A stretch of DNA of 64,000 bases from Syngnathus acus (Eukaryota; Chordata; Actinopteri; Syngnathiformes; Syngnathidae), in contig NC_051088.1 in the NCBI RefSeq assembly GCF_901709675.1, positions 5,109,664-5,173,663 of the forward strand, read 5' to 3'. A program made the position numbers and the translations under genes. A model generated the notes under the pieces. The model worked only from the letters and a program-made list of their open reading frames with translations. It had not been told where the DNA came from and made no database searches. Shown here piece after piece: positions 1-35,589 of this stretch. Each line of letters opens with the position of its first letter. Position 1 is the first letter of the stretch.

Positions 1-85
1 TGAACGAGTGTAAGTGCAGACATCAGACAGGCAAACACGAGCAGATAAAGTGTAGTCCGACGACAAGACGAGCGCCGACACCCAC

Positions 86-22165
<22,080 letters not shown>

Positions 22166-22619
22166 AGTGCTGGGAAAGGATGAAGAATAAGATGAACAGC
22201 GGTTTATGGACCCTCTCCTAATGGGCTCAATGGGTACCGGGGTGCTGCAACCTTGGATCACATCTGCATGATAAGAATAGAAAACAGTACTTGTGTTAGT
22301 ATATAGACCATGATCACAATAGCCAAATTTAAGACCTGTTCTGGCTTTTTTGAGGCCACTTTGATCAAAAATTAAAAAAATTCCACTTGGAGTAGATGAT
22401 ATTGTTTTGATATTAAATGCAACTTGCACAAAGCAGAATTCATTCCTGAAAATGACTACAAACATTGTTCAGTCTCATTTGGTTCACATTGAATCAGAAA
22501 AAGAGTGATGTGGTTTGGATTTTAGTTAAGCCAACAACAACATTGTTAAACCTGCTAACACAGTTTCAACTCTCACACGTCACTGGTAGTGAGGTCCATC
22601 TGTGACTTTCCAATCAGTA

Positions 22620-22715
22620 AGTGTAGCTGTGAATGGTTATCTGTCTCTGTCTGTCCTGTAATTGACTGGCACCCAATCTAAAGTGTACTGGTTTCAGATA
22701 TGTCTCCAATATAAT
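22620..22715 (+). repeat. Teleost interspersed repeat fragment
   Basis: Contains GTGAATGGTTATCTGTCTCT and CCTGTAATTGACTGGCACCC, followed by an eroded GTACTGGTTTC block. It is a diverged copy of the same family. Confidence 0.55.
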
Positions 22716-25700
22716 GAATAATTTGTCGCACTAAGACTGCTATTAAAGCATATATTACAGATGGCAATTTGGCGAGGGCAATGGATAGAGGCTTCTGAAC
22801 AAGACCTGGGAGCTGCTGATCTGTCTATATTCATACATTATTCACAGAGGAAATCTGTCTGGAATCTTGTTATGTCAACTAATGTGATAAAACATTGCTA
22901 GGTTTGAACTGAAATGCAACGAGTTGCTCCTACACCCGTGCTTATTCCTTGTACCACAAAAAGAGAACAGAGCATCACAAGTTGATCTTGTGGACAATGT
23001 GGACTGTCACTGTTAAGTGGGTACTCAGAAGCAACTTAATGGGACCACCATGGCATTCTTTTGAACGCCCATAGACAGCAATGAATAATGGCCAAGATGC
23101 AGGCAGACGGTGTAACAGACATTCAAAGATGTTGTAACCCAACATGGAAAATGCTTTTCTCCAGTCAAATGTTTTGAACTAATTTATGTCTGCACAGAAC
23201 GTCCTGTAGACTGGTTAAAAGCAAATCCCTTCGACAATAAGAAATGTTTTTTTGTTTGTTTATTTAGTTTTTCCATCAATGACACATCAAACTCTTTGTT
23301 TTATTTTCAAGGGTCAATAGACAAGGAGAAGTATTAAAAAACAACAAAGGACATCATCTTCTCCTGTACCGTTGATGACTAGGCTTTGTCCATATCTATC
23401 ATATCTTGCTTTGTCAGAGTTAAGTTAGATTTTTTTTCTAAACGAATCAACATAAAAAAAAACCTGTGGAGGTCCACCGAGCAAATATTTCTGTTATAAT
23501 GACCTATTGAAAGTTCAAAATAAAACCGCAACATAAATTTGTAAAATGTAACATATCCTGTAATTCAAAGGCCGTAGCCTTTTAAGATTCTGGGTTGCAT
23601 TGTGATTGGCTACATTGTATTTCTGGTGTGTGGTTCTCCAAAAGTTAAAAAAGGAACCCTTCTACACCTCGGGATGTTTTCCCTACCAATCGACAACCAA
23701 ACTTTTGTTTCCAATAGTAACATTTTAAATGAGTGGATAATGAACTTGAATGAATGACTATACCATTGACAAAAAAGTAAGGCAAGACGCTAAAGCGAAA
23801 AGTCGAAGGACTCTGGCAATTCCTGGTGCTGCTGCAATGCACAAACAGACAACCACACAAGACGGTGAGCTCGCTCCGCCAGCCAGCCTTCATGAGATAT
23901 TAATAGCGTGCCAAGCGCTCAACTGGGCTCGGCATCCAACCTGATTTCAACTCTTCTTTCTGTCTCTGTGTGTTCCGTCAATCTGGATTGCTTCTCATTC
24001 TCGTTGTTTCCCAAGTGGAAATGGCAATTGGATCTGCAGAATGACTAAAAGCTGCGGAATTGTTTTCACAAGTGGCTGCCAAATGAGAGAGGAGGGCGAC
24101 AGCTCCAAGCCTCTGAAGGCATGGAGAAGCTCGATTGTCTCCTATACCATATGTAATGCCCACCAACGTTCCACACTTGTTTGACGTGCCTCGACGCATT
24201 GTCACGTGCATCTCATTAACATAATGGTTTTATAAAACTGCATGGCAGTAAAATGTGACCCTGTGTTACAGTGCCACCTGCAAACCCCACAATGAAACGC
24301 AAGCCCGATCAGAAGATATGCCTCATAACCGCTCATAATCGGATATCGACAAGAACTGTGTAAAATGGCCTTTTAAAGACTGACAGCTCACAATCACCAT
24401 GCTTTTGAAAGTTACATACCTGACACTTCAATCCGGATGGGCGCAGATAAAGCAAAATCTTGTTGCAAAATGTGTAGGCCGGCAGATAGAATACTCATTG
24501 TAATTAGCAGTGTACCAACATGTACACCGAATCTGAACCTTCATTTTGCATCCCACACAGTAACCTTCGTGTGTCCTTGCACACAACAAAAAAGCCCACT
24601 GGCCCACACGTTTTCCATTCATACTCAGTGAATATGATCAAGGTTGGATAATTTAGATAAGCATGCCTAGGGAGAGAAATGCAAACTGTGTGTCTCTCTC
24701 AATCAATTCCTCTTGAGAGGCAATATACCAGGAGGAGCTCCAGCAAAAATCTTGTTAATTGCAAATACAGATAAAATAATTCCGTAACATTTTTTAGAAA
24801 CACAAATATTTGGCAGCCATGTCAATAAGATAAATTCAGGCAGTGGTACCATGGCAAGGAAAGATAACATACGAAATATGTGATGAGGCTACCTGCACAG
24901 CAACAGCTCCCAGCTCACCCTCAAGGTCTAGCGAGAGCTATCATCCCAGGAAGTCATTTTAATTGATGAAGCTCTATGGCTGGAGGAGAGGTAAAATTGC
25001 CAGCAGCGGTGATGGTATGGCCTGTAGGTGGGAGCGCGGGGAGGTAGTGACAGAACAACAAGTACTTATTTTCTACTCATTAAAAGGAGAATAAAGCTGC
25101 AATTCAGTCAGCCACAAGCTGCAAACCCACTGTGCAGCAATGGTTTACAGGAAGTTTGTTGGGAGCGGGGACTGTCTGGAACGCGGACCGAAGTAGCTTC
25201 ACACAGCTCGGCTGACGAGTCGTCGAGTTGATGAGTAATAGGAGAGAGCGGAGGAAAGGGGGAGGAGGGGCATGACTTGGCTTCGAGGGAGATGGGCCCT
25301 GCTGGATGAGCGAGGTGCAACCAATTACCAAGTCAACCCAGTCAACTGGTCCCACGGTGACTGGGCTGACCTCAACATAGTGCCTCTCTAATTCATGCTG
25401 TGTGTCATAACAGCCTCAGAAGCTCAGGGGAGAAGAATATCAGTGTACAGACATCATGTACAGTGTACCTCTGCAAAAGCTCCCTAACTGCACTGTAGGC
25501 TACTCTGTCTGAGGATACAAACACTTTGTATTTTGGGGAGCAGAAAAACAATCTTGCGTAGCATCTTCTTCATACACCACAGCATATCATTAGCATAAAT
25601 TAACTACTTCTGCATAACCTTCTCAACCGCTCCAAACAAAGACACAAATAGATATAAAACTGATATAAAGACACCCTGGGTTTTTGTGACATTACAAAAC

Positions 25701-26568
25701 ATGAAACCCAAAGAAATAATTTCAAAACATTTCCCACCATTACTATAACCTACAACCCTTAATCTAAAAGATTAATTCCTTTCAAAAGGCAAATTAAAAA
25801 TAATCTACTGTGATAATCTGATTGCCCAAATTCATATACCTTTGAACAACTGCGGATAAAACTATGTTCATAATAACTATTCAGTTTCAAACTCCTGTTA
25901 AATGAGAGTCCACACACAAATGGCAGCATTTGACATGTATAAAGTTTGGAGTTTCGAGTTTTGCTGAAAATTAAAGCATTTTCATTGAAAAAAGCGCTAT
26001 TCATACACGAGGTAACTCAATGTTAGTGAGGGACGAACGCACATTCTCAGGTTAGGAGACGGCTGCGCAACACTGGAGCCATGCCACTCCTATTATGTGT
26101 TAGGATATGGCTGCTGTCAGATGGAATCCTTGTACCTCCAAAAGGAGACCAGACGTTTTAGGTCTCATTTTGGGGACACCAGCAATAACTGACAACAACA
26201 TGATCCCCACGAGCACCAGGAAGGGTACTGGCCTGTTGAAAATATAGTTCACCAGTGAGATGATTTTTTTGCTATTGCTATCTTTAAAAAAATAATAATA
26301 ACAATAGAGCCACTTGCTACTGTACTAGCGTTCAGCATCTCACGTCTGTTTGTGCTATTGTCTTTTAAATCAGACATGTAAACTTGGAAATGGCATATTT
26401 CAAAACCATATTGTAGTAATGCATAGTTCAGACAACCTCAAGGGCACAGAAATGATGAGATGTTTTACACCCAAATAAGTCAAACAAATTCATCTCAGAA
26501 GTGTGTAATAAACTGGTAGCCCTTTGCAGTCGTAGCTGTCACTGGGCAATAATATCCTGTTATTGCCA

Positions 26569-26613
26569 CTTAAATGTTGTTAGTCACCTGAATGTTGTTA
26601 GTCACTTAAATGT
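26569..26613. repeat. Short 18-bp tandem repeat
   Basis: About two and a half units of TTAAATGTTGTTAGTCAC and close variants. Confidence 0.8.
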
Positions 26614-29600
26614 GGTACAGAAGCTGAGATCAACCAGAGTCAAATTCCTCGTTTGGCATGCACAAACTTGGCTAATAAAGCTGATTTTGATTCTGATTTC
26701 CGAAAGGTCGGTAAACCATGATATAGATCAATTAAAGCGTTAACTTTATACGTATATCTATTCCTCTTTTATAATGCTGTTCTGGACTTTTACTGCAGCT
26801 TTTTCTGTTGCGTGTTTTGGGGGTTTATGTTCAGTCTCCTGTTTAGCAAGTAGAACGCATGCATGTTCTATAGGGTTTGAATTTGGAGATCAACTTGGCA
26901 AGTTTAAAACATCCCATTTCTTACCCTTAATTAATTTATTTAAAAAAAAGAACTTGAAAATTGATCAAAAGAAAGTCGCATGGCATTTCATACTTTTTTA
27001 TTCAGATGTTAGTTTTTGCAACTTGTCAGTTGTGAGTCATTAGCTGTTAATTCTTGCAAATAATTAAGCATGAATGACCAGACACGAGCAAGCACCCGGG
27101 CATCGCTTCTCAGGAAAAGGCTAATAATTTTACATTTACTAATCAAAATAGATTTCCTGCCATCCTGTGGCAGGAGCTTTCCCAACTCTAAATATTGTCT
27201 CTTTCTAAAGAGTCGAGGGTGTGTGAACGATTGAATGTATTAGACTTTGTAGTAGTGATGTATGCACTCAGCCGCATGCATCAGCAACAGCTAACAGTCC
27301 CCTGCTGCTAGCTGGCTTTTAGACTGAGAGCTTTTTACAGTTCTGCATTTTAATAGGGAGTACTTTGAATGGAGTGACGGGGGGTGAGAGGGGGGTTTGG
27401 GGCGGAGAGGGGGGCATCAAAATATTTTCAGAGGAAAATGAAGTAATGACAAAATACCCACCCAGAGCGTGTGGAGCAAAAGAGGTTGCCGGGAAGGGAG
27501 CACTTTGCCAGGGGTTGGGCTAATGTGTCAAAAGAAGCCATCCAAACAGCAGTATTGAACATTTTAATTACTTTCTGTTTCGATGCCAAAAACACATAAG
27601 CCTGAATAGGTTGACTGCTTGTACATGAAAGCGAATCAAGCTGCCCTTATGGTGGCGGCTCACTCATCTCTCAGTGAAGTTGGTGGAGTAATTATCAGCC
27701 GCTCCTGTCAGCGTATTCTCAAAGAAGACCATTGATGTCATGTTTCAGTTATAGTCCTTAAAGAAAATGGTCAGACATATCAATACTCCAAAGGGGAAAG
27801 AAATAAGTAGCGGGAGCAGAGCGTTTATCCACATTTAAAAGTCTGGCAGCTCTTTTATAGGGCCTTTCAGAAGCTTGCAAGTTGTCAGCCGAGGCAAGCC
27901 AATTGCATCTCAAATGGAACTCCAAGAGCACTCAGTCGCATACAGACCTCTGCCGAGGTGTGGTCTGTATATCAACACACAGGAAACTTGCCTTTTCATT
28001 TTCAACCTCGACGGAGGTGTTGAGTGACTTCGTACATGATGCCATAAAGTATGGTAGCTTAATTAATATTCGTATATAATACTATGAAGGTACTGAAAAG
28101 GTTTGGTGTATGTATACTGGAATATTCTTCTGGGGCAAATGATGAAACACTCAGCCAAGTTTAGGACTGGCCAAGGAAGAACAACCTTGTAGTGAGATCA
28201 TAAACAGTCCCGATAAAATGATATACAGTACAATGTAAACCTTATGAAAACATACAGCAACTCTAATAAGCTATGCAAAGTCAAAGTAGATGTCAAGCGC
28301 AAAACATTTTGTTAAAAATGTAACGGGTTACTGCAGTGCCAGCCGTTTGCAGAACCTACTAAATAACTCACACAAACAAGGGGTGGGAAACAAAGCCACT
28401 TTTGCACTTAGCGGAGTTGGGTACCAAACAATTGTCGCCATTTTTCTCAGAATCATTGCTGGAAGAAAAGCTGATTGAGAAAGTAGAAAAGTAAACCTCC
28501 AAAGCCCTGGAATAAATCATTTAAGTCATTAAAAGCTCACCAAAGCTGAGCATAACACCTGAAAACATCTGCAGAGAAGTGCTACCGACCCAGAAGATTT
28601 ACCACGGCAAACTCGGTCGGGGGTGTGAGGGAAGCGATCGTGATTCGAGTTTTTGATAAAAACGAAAAAAGTTAACAAGGCATATTTTGTCATAAATAAA
28701 ACATAGGAATGCAGCATTTCAGTAAACTCCCCCAACGGAAGGTCCCAGGAGAGAGATGTTTGTGAAATGGTGCAGCGCAGTAAAGGGGGCTATTGCACTG
28801 CGTCACTACAGCTCTAACTACATCCTCTCATCCAGCCCTATTCAACAAGGACTAGTCCTCTTTAAAAATTCATTAATTTACAGCAAAAATAGATTAAAGC
28901 CCTCATCTGCAACAACCTAAAAAGTTTGGCTTGTGAATAACATTAATAATGGAAGCAAGCATCCAAAACCTCGAGGCCCCTGGCTCGAAGGCAAAGCTTG
29001 GCTTTTGTTGCGCTTTATAATGGAGAGTCATTTACATGTTTTAGAAGTACAACAGCTTTCTTGTGGTTGTTTATAATTATTTTGTTTTACATGCAAAATG
29101 TCCAACAACTGCAACTTATTAAAACTTATCCAGCAGAGTGCAAAAACTCTCAACTTGTTGAAGATACTGTAGAGGCTTTACATCAGACAGATGATGAAAG
29201 ATTTGCACTGCCCTGCCTTGTTTGGCTGTTGAGTTCAGTCTAAAAAAGTCATTATCATGTGTCTCGTCTTTGAAATACTAATCTTAAAAAAAAGAAAAAA
29301 AAAGAAAAAAACACTGGCAATGCTTTCCAAGCAGAATCAAAAAATATTCTTGATGAGACAAGAGGTTTTGTTGTTTTGGAATTCAAATGTTGTCCATTTT
29401 CCTGGCGATAAGACATTACAGACACTAAATACATGTTCATGGAGTTGTAATGCTCTAATGCGGCATCAGATGGTAAAGGACCTTTGTTCGAGGTCCGGCT
29501 TAAGGATGGCATGAAGAAAACACCTTACGAGTGACGAGCACACAATCATGTTGTACACATTTTGATTGTACGAACGAGTCGATCTACTAGACGCGCTTTG

Positions 29601-31642
29601 AAACAATGCGTGTGTATGTGTGTGATATATGAACAACACATTTAAATGCATCAGGTGGGCTGGAGGAAATGATCCAATTTTACATAATTGGGCCAAAGAT
29701 TTTTATTTATTTACGACACATAATGCATATTTCTTCATCTATCTTTGACAGCGACATATAATCAGAAGCAAAACAATTAAATGAACTTCCAGTAGATGGC
29801 AGAAAGTACAGCAGGCCTGTTATTCTGTTGACGGTGGTGAGCGGTGAAATTTTTCTATGGTGGAAAAATACGTGCCTTGGCTCCCTTACAGGTTGGAAAA
29901 CTCTGGCAGAGACGACTTACTCGTGGAGATTATTGCCTGACAGGTGAGCCGCTCCACATCGATAGAACTGACTGCAATCCATTCCGTTCTTTTTCTTTCA
30001 TATCAAATTAATGTCGCTTTCACGATACGGTACAGTATTGTGCTGAGTTGCCAGGACAGAGACGTCTGTTTTTCTTTTCAATAATAAATCTGAACTCTTA
30101 ACTTCTTGGGCATCAATTTAAGAGATTCTGTTGTATTTGCTTGTTTGTCATTGAGTTTTGAAGATTTGAAATGTGAGTGACAGAGGTGTATCAAATCTAA
30201 GCTAAAGAGGAAACAATTTGTCAAATATTTGTATTGAATTTACCTCTCCTTACTCTACATCGAGACTGCAAAGCTACAATGCACTTTTCCCCACAGCTGG
30301 TTTAAGGAGGTGTTGTGTTCAAGGACAGCGTAGAAAACAGAATCAGGCAACACAACTGAGAGTGTATGCTAAAAAGATCCAGTTGACAGATTTCTTACTA
30401 ATAAGATATACGTACATTCAGGAAAATGGCTCAGTATGAAAAGGTCTTTGAAAGAGAACGTACAGCGGACAGTATACACGCGGTACGATATATGGGTCAG
30501 CCCAGTGGTGAAGGCAAGCTACCCACATCAAACACATGTCTATTTTGGGCTTTTAATTAGGAGATGATACACACCAAGCAGAAGCTTCAAGATGCTGTCG
30601 AAAAACCGAAAAGAAAAATGGACTCCACTGTGTGACAATGTCTACATGAAGCCATGTCTGAAGATTAGAGTTTGAACTCTCGTGCACAGCGCATACATCG
30701 GCGATCATCTGCCAATCGAAAGCAAAGATCAGACTTGTCAATAAATCGATGAAAAATATGTTTGCTTCTCTACAAAAGACATTTATGGACAGTTTGTTGT
30801 CTTAATTCAAACATGTTTCCGTTTCCTTAAAAGCAAAGTCACCTAAGCTGAATTTGTGAGTCGTAATGAATAAGTAAGGAGACAAAGAAATATCTTGACA
30901 GGCTTGACAAATTCAGAGAGTTTCATTCCGAGTTCGTTTTCAGCCAAGAAAATGAGACGCATGTAACGCATTCACAAATAGCCCTTAATTCAACTTCCAA
31001 AAAGTCATTACCACAGTGCATTTACTGACATTGACTTTAATTACGACGACCTTTCCGATGATAAAACACAAATCAGTAAAACATTATGAGGGTCCTTTCT
31101 CTTCACGTATGACGCGATTTTGCATCATGTTTTAATGAAGCATTTAGGGGGTCTAAAAAGTGATCTACCGAGTAGGTCTACAATGGCAATCAGCAGAGAG
31201 TGCGGCAGCTGTTCAGCAATTAAAAAGCCAAATTACCCTCAATCAAGACCATTTACGAGCCCAAGTAAATCTCACAGCAAATAATGATGAGAGAGATCTG
31301 TTCAGACAGCTCTCATCTTGATAGGAATTAGAGACGCATCCAAACCTAGAGCGTGGCACGCTTTTAAAACTGCCACATACAAAAACATACACACACGTCA
31401 CTGTTTTTTTCCACAGACAGGAAAGCATGATGCATTAGCTTGATCTGCATGCTGCAACAAGATTGATGGGATTGACTTTTAACAATGTTTGTCATTGTCT
31501 ACAGTGAGGTCAAGAAAGCTTTTTGGAACATTACGTCAACACTTACAGCACCTGGGTGGGGGTTTTCGTGACAGCAATATAAACGGGTCACCCGAATATG
31601 CTATTTGATCATTAAATAGTGCATACGTGTGATTAAATTACT

Positions 31643-31980
31643 TTTTAAATTAGGTCTGCTCAACTATGGATAAAATCATAATCACGATTATTTTGTTAAA
31701 TATTGAAATCATGATTATTTGCACAATTATGTTTTTGAAACTGGACAGCATTTGTTGAACACGTTTGGAACTGTATTTACTGAACATAGTTTAAAAAAAA
31801 AAACACCTGTTAAATATGGCCTGGATCTGGCGGGTCGTAGCGGTTGAGTTGCGCATGGACATCTCAGAACGGAAAAAACTAATAATCTTTTTTCCTCAAT
31901 TATAGGAATTTTGAGATCATCTGGAGCCAAAATCGTAATCATGATTAAAATTCGATTAAATGAGCAGCCCTATTTGAAAT
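31643..31980. mobile_element. hAT-like non-autonomous element
   Basis: The body, 31651-31972, begins TAGGTCTGCTCAACTATGGA and ends ATGAGCAGCCCTA (reverse complement TAGGGCTGCTCAT), so the termini are inverted repeats. The subterminal AATCATAATCACGATTATTT and AATCGTAATCATGATTAAAA are themselves palindromic. Flanks TTTTAAAT and TTTGAAAT fit an 8-bp target duplication with one mismatch. No open frame of note. Confidence 0.7.
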
Positions 31981-32114
31981 TAAATTTTAAAAGGTATAGG
32001 GATCATACTCTGTCACCAATAGCAAAAACAATGCGCGTAATTGAAACCCCCCAAACCTCCAAAATGTTTATAATTTTCTTTATGAACTCATGCAATGACC
32101 TCCAATTTCAAAGC

Positions 32115-32268
32115 AGTTCCCCATATTGCCAGCCAATTCAGAGCATTTAGATTTTTGATCTTTCAGAACCCAGTGAGGATAAGCAGTTCGGAAGATGGAC
32201 AAATGAATGAATGAATGAATGAATGAATGAATGACTCAATCAATCAATTAATCAATCAATCAATCATT
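32115..32268 (+). repeat. Interspersed repeat end with (AATG)n/(AATC)n tail
   Basis: A short CCCAGTGAGGATAAGCAGTT remnant is followed by GAATGAATG units and then CAATCAATC units to about 32268. Confidence 0.75.
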
Positions 32269-33239
32269 ACACTACCCAGTGGCCATTTACCACACAACTG
32301 CACGAATAGTCATAGTGAGTCTTGCGTTTGAATTACACAAGTACTCGCACAGTCGACTGTATGTCATTAGTCATTACATTGCCATTCTGTAATTACTATC
32401 CTGTTATTGCCATGTTATTACATGGATTTTCAACTGCAATTACCATGTACACTACATAAGCAAAACAAGAACTCGTAAGTCTTATTCTATGAGAAAACCT
32501 GCATTAGTATCAAAGCGTTCATTTTTCTACATTTGCCAAAATGTACAAAGCACCTCTGGTAGTCTTGGCCCAGAGGTTGCATTGGTGACCACACTTTGCA
32601 TCCTGACATTTAAAAAGACTGAGAAGAAGAAAATCAATAGCAACCACCTGCTGCCATTTCTTGAAATTTGGGATTTTTATTAGTATTTAATTCCTTATCA
32701 TTTTCGACAACAGTGGTAGGGCAAAAGTATTTCGTACACCCAAATTTGCATACTTTAATATAATCATAAGCACAGTGTGGAATCCGTGTAAGTGGTTCAG
32801 CACATTCATCTTTCTGCTGTAACTTTTCCTCATTCACATCTGCAAAGGTCACGTCTAGCAAACCTGCTTGATGTCATGGAGAAAAGAACCACTCGCCTCT
32901 AAGCACACATCACTCTGCAGGCTGTGCTCACATGCACAAGACAGTTGTAACTGTCTACTGCTCACTTCAATTTGACACATAGACAAATGTTTTAATAAGC
33001 AGACCTGCAAGGGCCTCAGTCAGTCACACAGTAGGGATGCTGCAAGGTTACCACAGCAAGCTTATAGAAGTTTACTTTACCAGTGCATATAATTGCTTAA
33101 AAAGAGTGATACAATGATTGCATGCATGCATGTATGAATTTTCTGACATGTCATTTGCAAAAACCTCGCCGTTTTCTTGATGCGCTGAAATTGGAAATGA
33201 TAATGCATACATTACAAATTAGCGACGCAGAATACTCAC

Positions 33240-33600
33240 CGTGATAAGTGAACAGGAACCGGGTTTTAATTTTTGCACGCCGGTTAGGAAGCTCCAGACT
33301 ATGGCAGTACTGCACTTCCCGACGTGACTCGACGACAAAAGCTCCCAGTTGGTGTCTGATCTCTGTCACCGCCGGGGCTGCAGGCTCGGTACTCGGCAGG
33401 CGTGTCACTTGACGCTACTGTGGTCATCCGACTGTCATGACGGACGCCTCGGCCCGATGTCCGCGTTTGACTCCAGGCGTCTGGTGAGGACTCGAGGAGA
33501 CCGCTCTCTTGACTTCCCTCCGCCGACAATTCACCGGAACTACTTGCAACGGCAGCCGAAGCACGGGTTAGATGGATTCATACACCACCGTAGGAAAGAT
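33240..33600 (-). promoter_or_regulatory. foxj3: Probable foxj3 non-coding first exon and promoter region
   Basis: On the minus strand a GC- and CpG-richer stretch (about 33290-33560) lies upstream of a strong splice donor, TTATCACG|GTGAGTATT, at 33240/33239. It lies about 11 kb upstream of the first coding exon in the right orientation, with no in-frame coding signal. This fits a 5'UTR exon. The transcription start is unknown. Another CpG-containing patch with CCAAT motifs near 35030-35330 is an alternative promoter. Confidence 0.45.
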
Positions 33601-33665
33601 GATAGCGCATCAAAGTATCTAGTCCCTAATATTCATGAAGAAATTCACGCCTGTGTGACGATGGA

Positions 33666-33757
33666 CACAACAACAACAACAAATAATAATAATAATAATA
33701 ATAATAATAGTAATAATAATAATAATAATAATAATAGTTTCAAAATAATAATAATAA
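33666..33757. repeat. (AAC)n/(AAT)n trinucleotide repeat
   Basis: ACA units are followed by a long AAT run with two interruptions. Confidence 0.95.
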
Positions 33758-33924
33758 CTTGGACGCCCGCGACCCTCATGTGGAGAAGCAGTCCAGAAAA
33801 TAGTTGGATGGATGCAACTTTGACAGTAAATTTGTTTGCAGTGGCTGCTAGTTTACTCATGACATCTCATCAGTTCCAGTTATGTTTTATCATCCATGTA
33901 CCAGAGTTTGCCTTTTTGTTTTCA

Positions 33925-34215
33925 TCCATCCATTTTCTCTACCGCTTGTCCCCACAGGGGTAGTGGGTGTGCTGGAGTCTATCCCAGCAGTCATCGGACA
34001 GTAGGCGGGGGACACCCTGAACCGGTTGACAGCCAATCGCAGGGCACACGGAGACGAACAACCATCCGCACTCGCACTCACGCCTAGGGGCAATCTGGAG
34101 TGCTCAATCGGCGTTCCAATCATGTTTTGGGGATGTGGGAGGAAACCGGAGTTCCCGGAGAACATGCAAACTCCACACAGGGAGGGCCGGAGGCGGAATC
34201 GAACCCGCACACTCC
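33925..34215 (-). repeat. Teleost interspersed repeat, near-complete inverted copy
   Basis: It starts CATCCATCCATTTTCTCTAC, continues with GGAGTCTATCCCAGCAGTCA and GTTGACAGCCAATCGCAGGG, and ends GGAGGCGGAATCGAACCC. The last block, reversed, reads GGGTTCGATTCCGCC and resembles a tRNA-type B box, which hints at a SINE-like head. This is the longest copy in the window, about 290 bp. Confidence 0.8.
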
Positions 34216-35582
34216 CTTTTTGTTTCCTTCAAATTAAATTACTCAGTTACTGTACCTTGCTTCCCTGCGTTTGGATCCCCCAGCATGCCTTAACATGAAA
34301 GAAATTCTTCTTTCCGGCTTTTCCCTACTCTGGGTTGGTGTTTTGAATTAAGTTTTGGTTTGGGGTTTATATGGACTGTTGCCTTTTGTCTTGGAGCAAG
34401 CATTCGATGTGGCTTCTTAGAGGCTTGGTAAGTACAGTGGTCTTCTGTCCAAGTACAAACCAGGCCTGACTGCTATTTAGACTCGTCGAGTTTTTTTCAA
34501 CTCGATATTGCCCTCTTCTGGAATTGAGGGACACTTGCATAAGCTACACAAACTTCTGTTTGTGCAGGATAGGGACTGAGCAGTGGTACAACACACAAAA
34601 CATAACATGCTCACAAAACGCAAATAAATTAAGGTCATAAATTGCATGCATCTTTCTGAGTTATTATGAATCCGCTATTATTGCATAAAGCCACAAAACT
34701 TTATTATTATTTATAAATATTTCTTCAGTTCAAACATTATTGTTTGTACTCGACACGTTTACTAAGTTGAACCAACTAATTTATGTAAAAATTATGCATT
34801 TAGTTATAGTGACTTGCTGTTTTACTTTCATTCTATTCGAAAGTGTCCCTGCAAAATGAGGAGCACCAGGAGCAACTGTACGGGTTAATTTTAGTTAGAA
34901 AGAAAGGCAGTAAAATCGTTGTTGTTTGCAGTCATTTTAGTGCTGTCCATGACTGAGAATGTCGAGAACAAAAACGATAACAAATCCTCTCTCCTCGTGC
35001 TCAGGCAGGGCTCGGAGGGTTGATGCACAATAACGGACGCTAGTGGCAACCAATCAGAAGACGCAGCCACCCGTCCCTGATGACGGAAGTGTGGGTGCGG
35101 TGATGACCAATGAGTTGTGCTTGCATCACAAGAAGGTCCAGCCTAGTTGAAGGCGCGCTGCGCGTGATGGCTCCCGTACGCGCTCTTTCTCCAGAACCGG
35201 TTCACACCAGACCGATACAGGCAGGAAATCACATCACGGCCAACGTAATGCGCATTTGTCCAGGTCAATGTCTTACAAATCCAATCCAAGAATTACGTGA
35301 GCGTCTGCATGCAGCGATGAGCGGAAAGCAAAAAAAAAGACATGTGAACTGGACTTGGTGCTTTTTTTCCCGACTGTTTACGTACCAAACACAGTAGCAA
35401 GACAAAAGTCAAGGTCAAACCGGGATCATGCTGAGAAGGCAACGCAAGCACATTCCTTAAACACACACTCCAAGTGCAACATGCATCTTTGTTGTGTCAC
35501 TTAAATCCCGACAAAGTATACTGCCTGTATGCTTTTGTTTGCTGTTATTTGGTCATATGCACAAGACAATACAAAATAAAAA
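34216..35582. other. Intergenic sequence between foxj3 leader and telomere-like element
   Basis: Mostly AT-rich. The part about 35030-35330 has several CpGs, two CCAAT motifs (AACCAATCAG near 35050, GACCAATGAG near 35105) and a GATGACGGAAGTG motif, so it may be a promoter or enhancer. No gene recognised. Confidence 0.5.
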
Positions 35583-35589
35583 GTACAGT

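Larger units (their letters stand above)
22170..33239 (-). other. foxj3: foxj3 5' intron (about 11 kb)
   Basis: Sequence between the first coding exon and the probable leader exon at 33240. It contains a repeat fragment (22620-22715), an 18-bp tandem triplication (26569-26613), an A-rich tract (29287-29312), an inverted-repeat element (31651-31972) and AATG/AATC repeats (32202-32268). The human FOXJ3 exon encoding MGLYGQACPSVTSLR, if present here, was not located. No coding gene recognised. Confidence 0.65.

Noticed and set aside
22166-22465. Extension of the foxj3 open frame 100 codons upstream of the chosen ATG
   Set aside because: A strong acceptor lies at 22170 and most of the upstream sequence looks intronic and is not FOXJ3-like; only the 31-codon part after the 22264 acceptor is kept as a possibility.
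34190-34210. GGAATCGAACCC as part of a tRNA gene
   Set aside because: Only the B-box-like part is present, with no cloverleaf; it belongs to an interspersed repeat copy.
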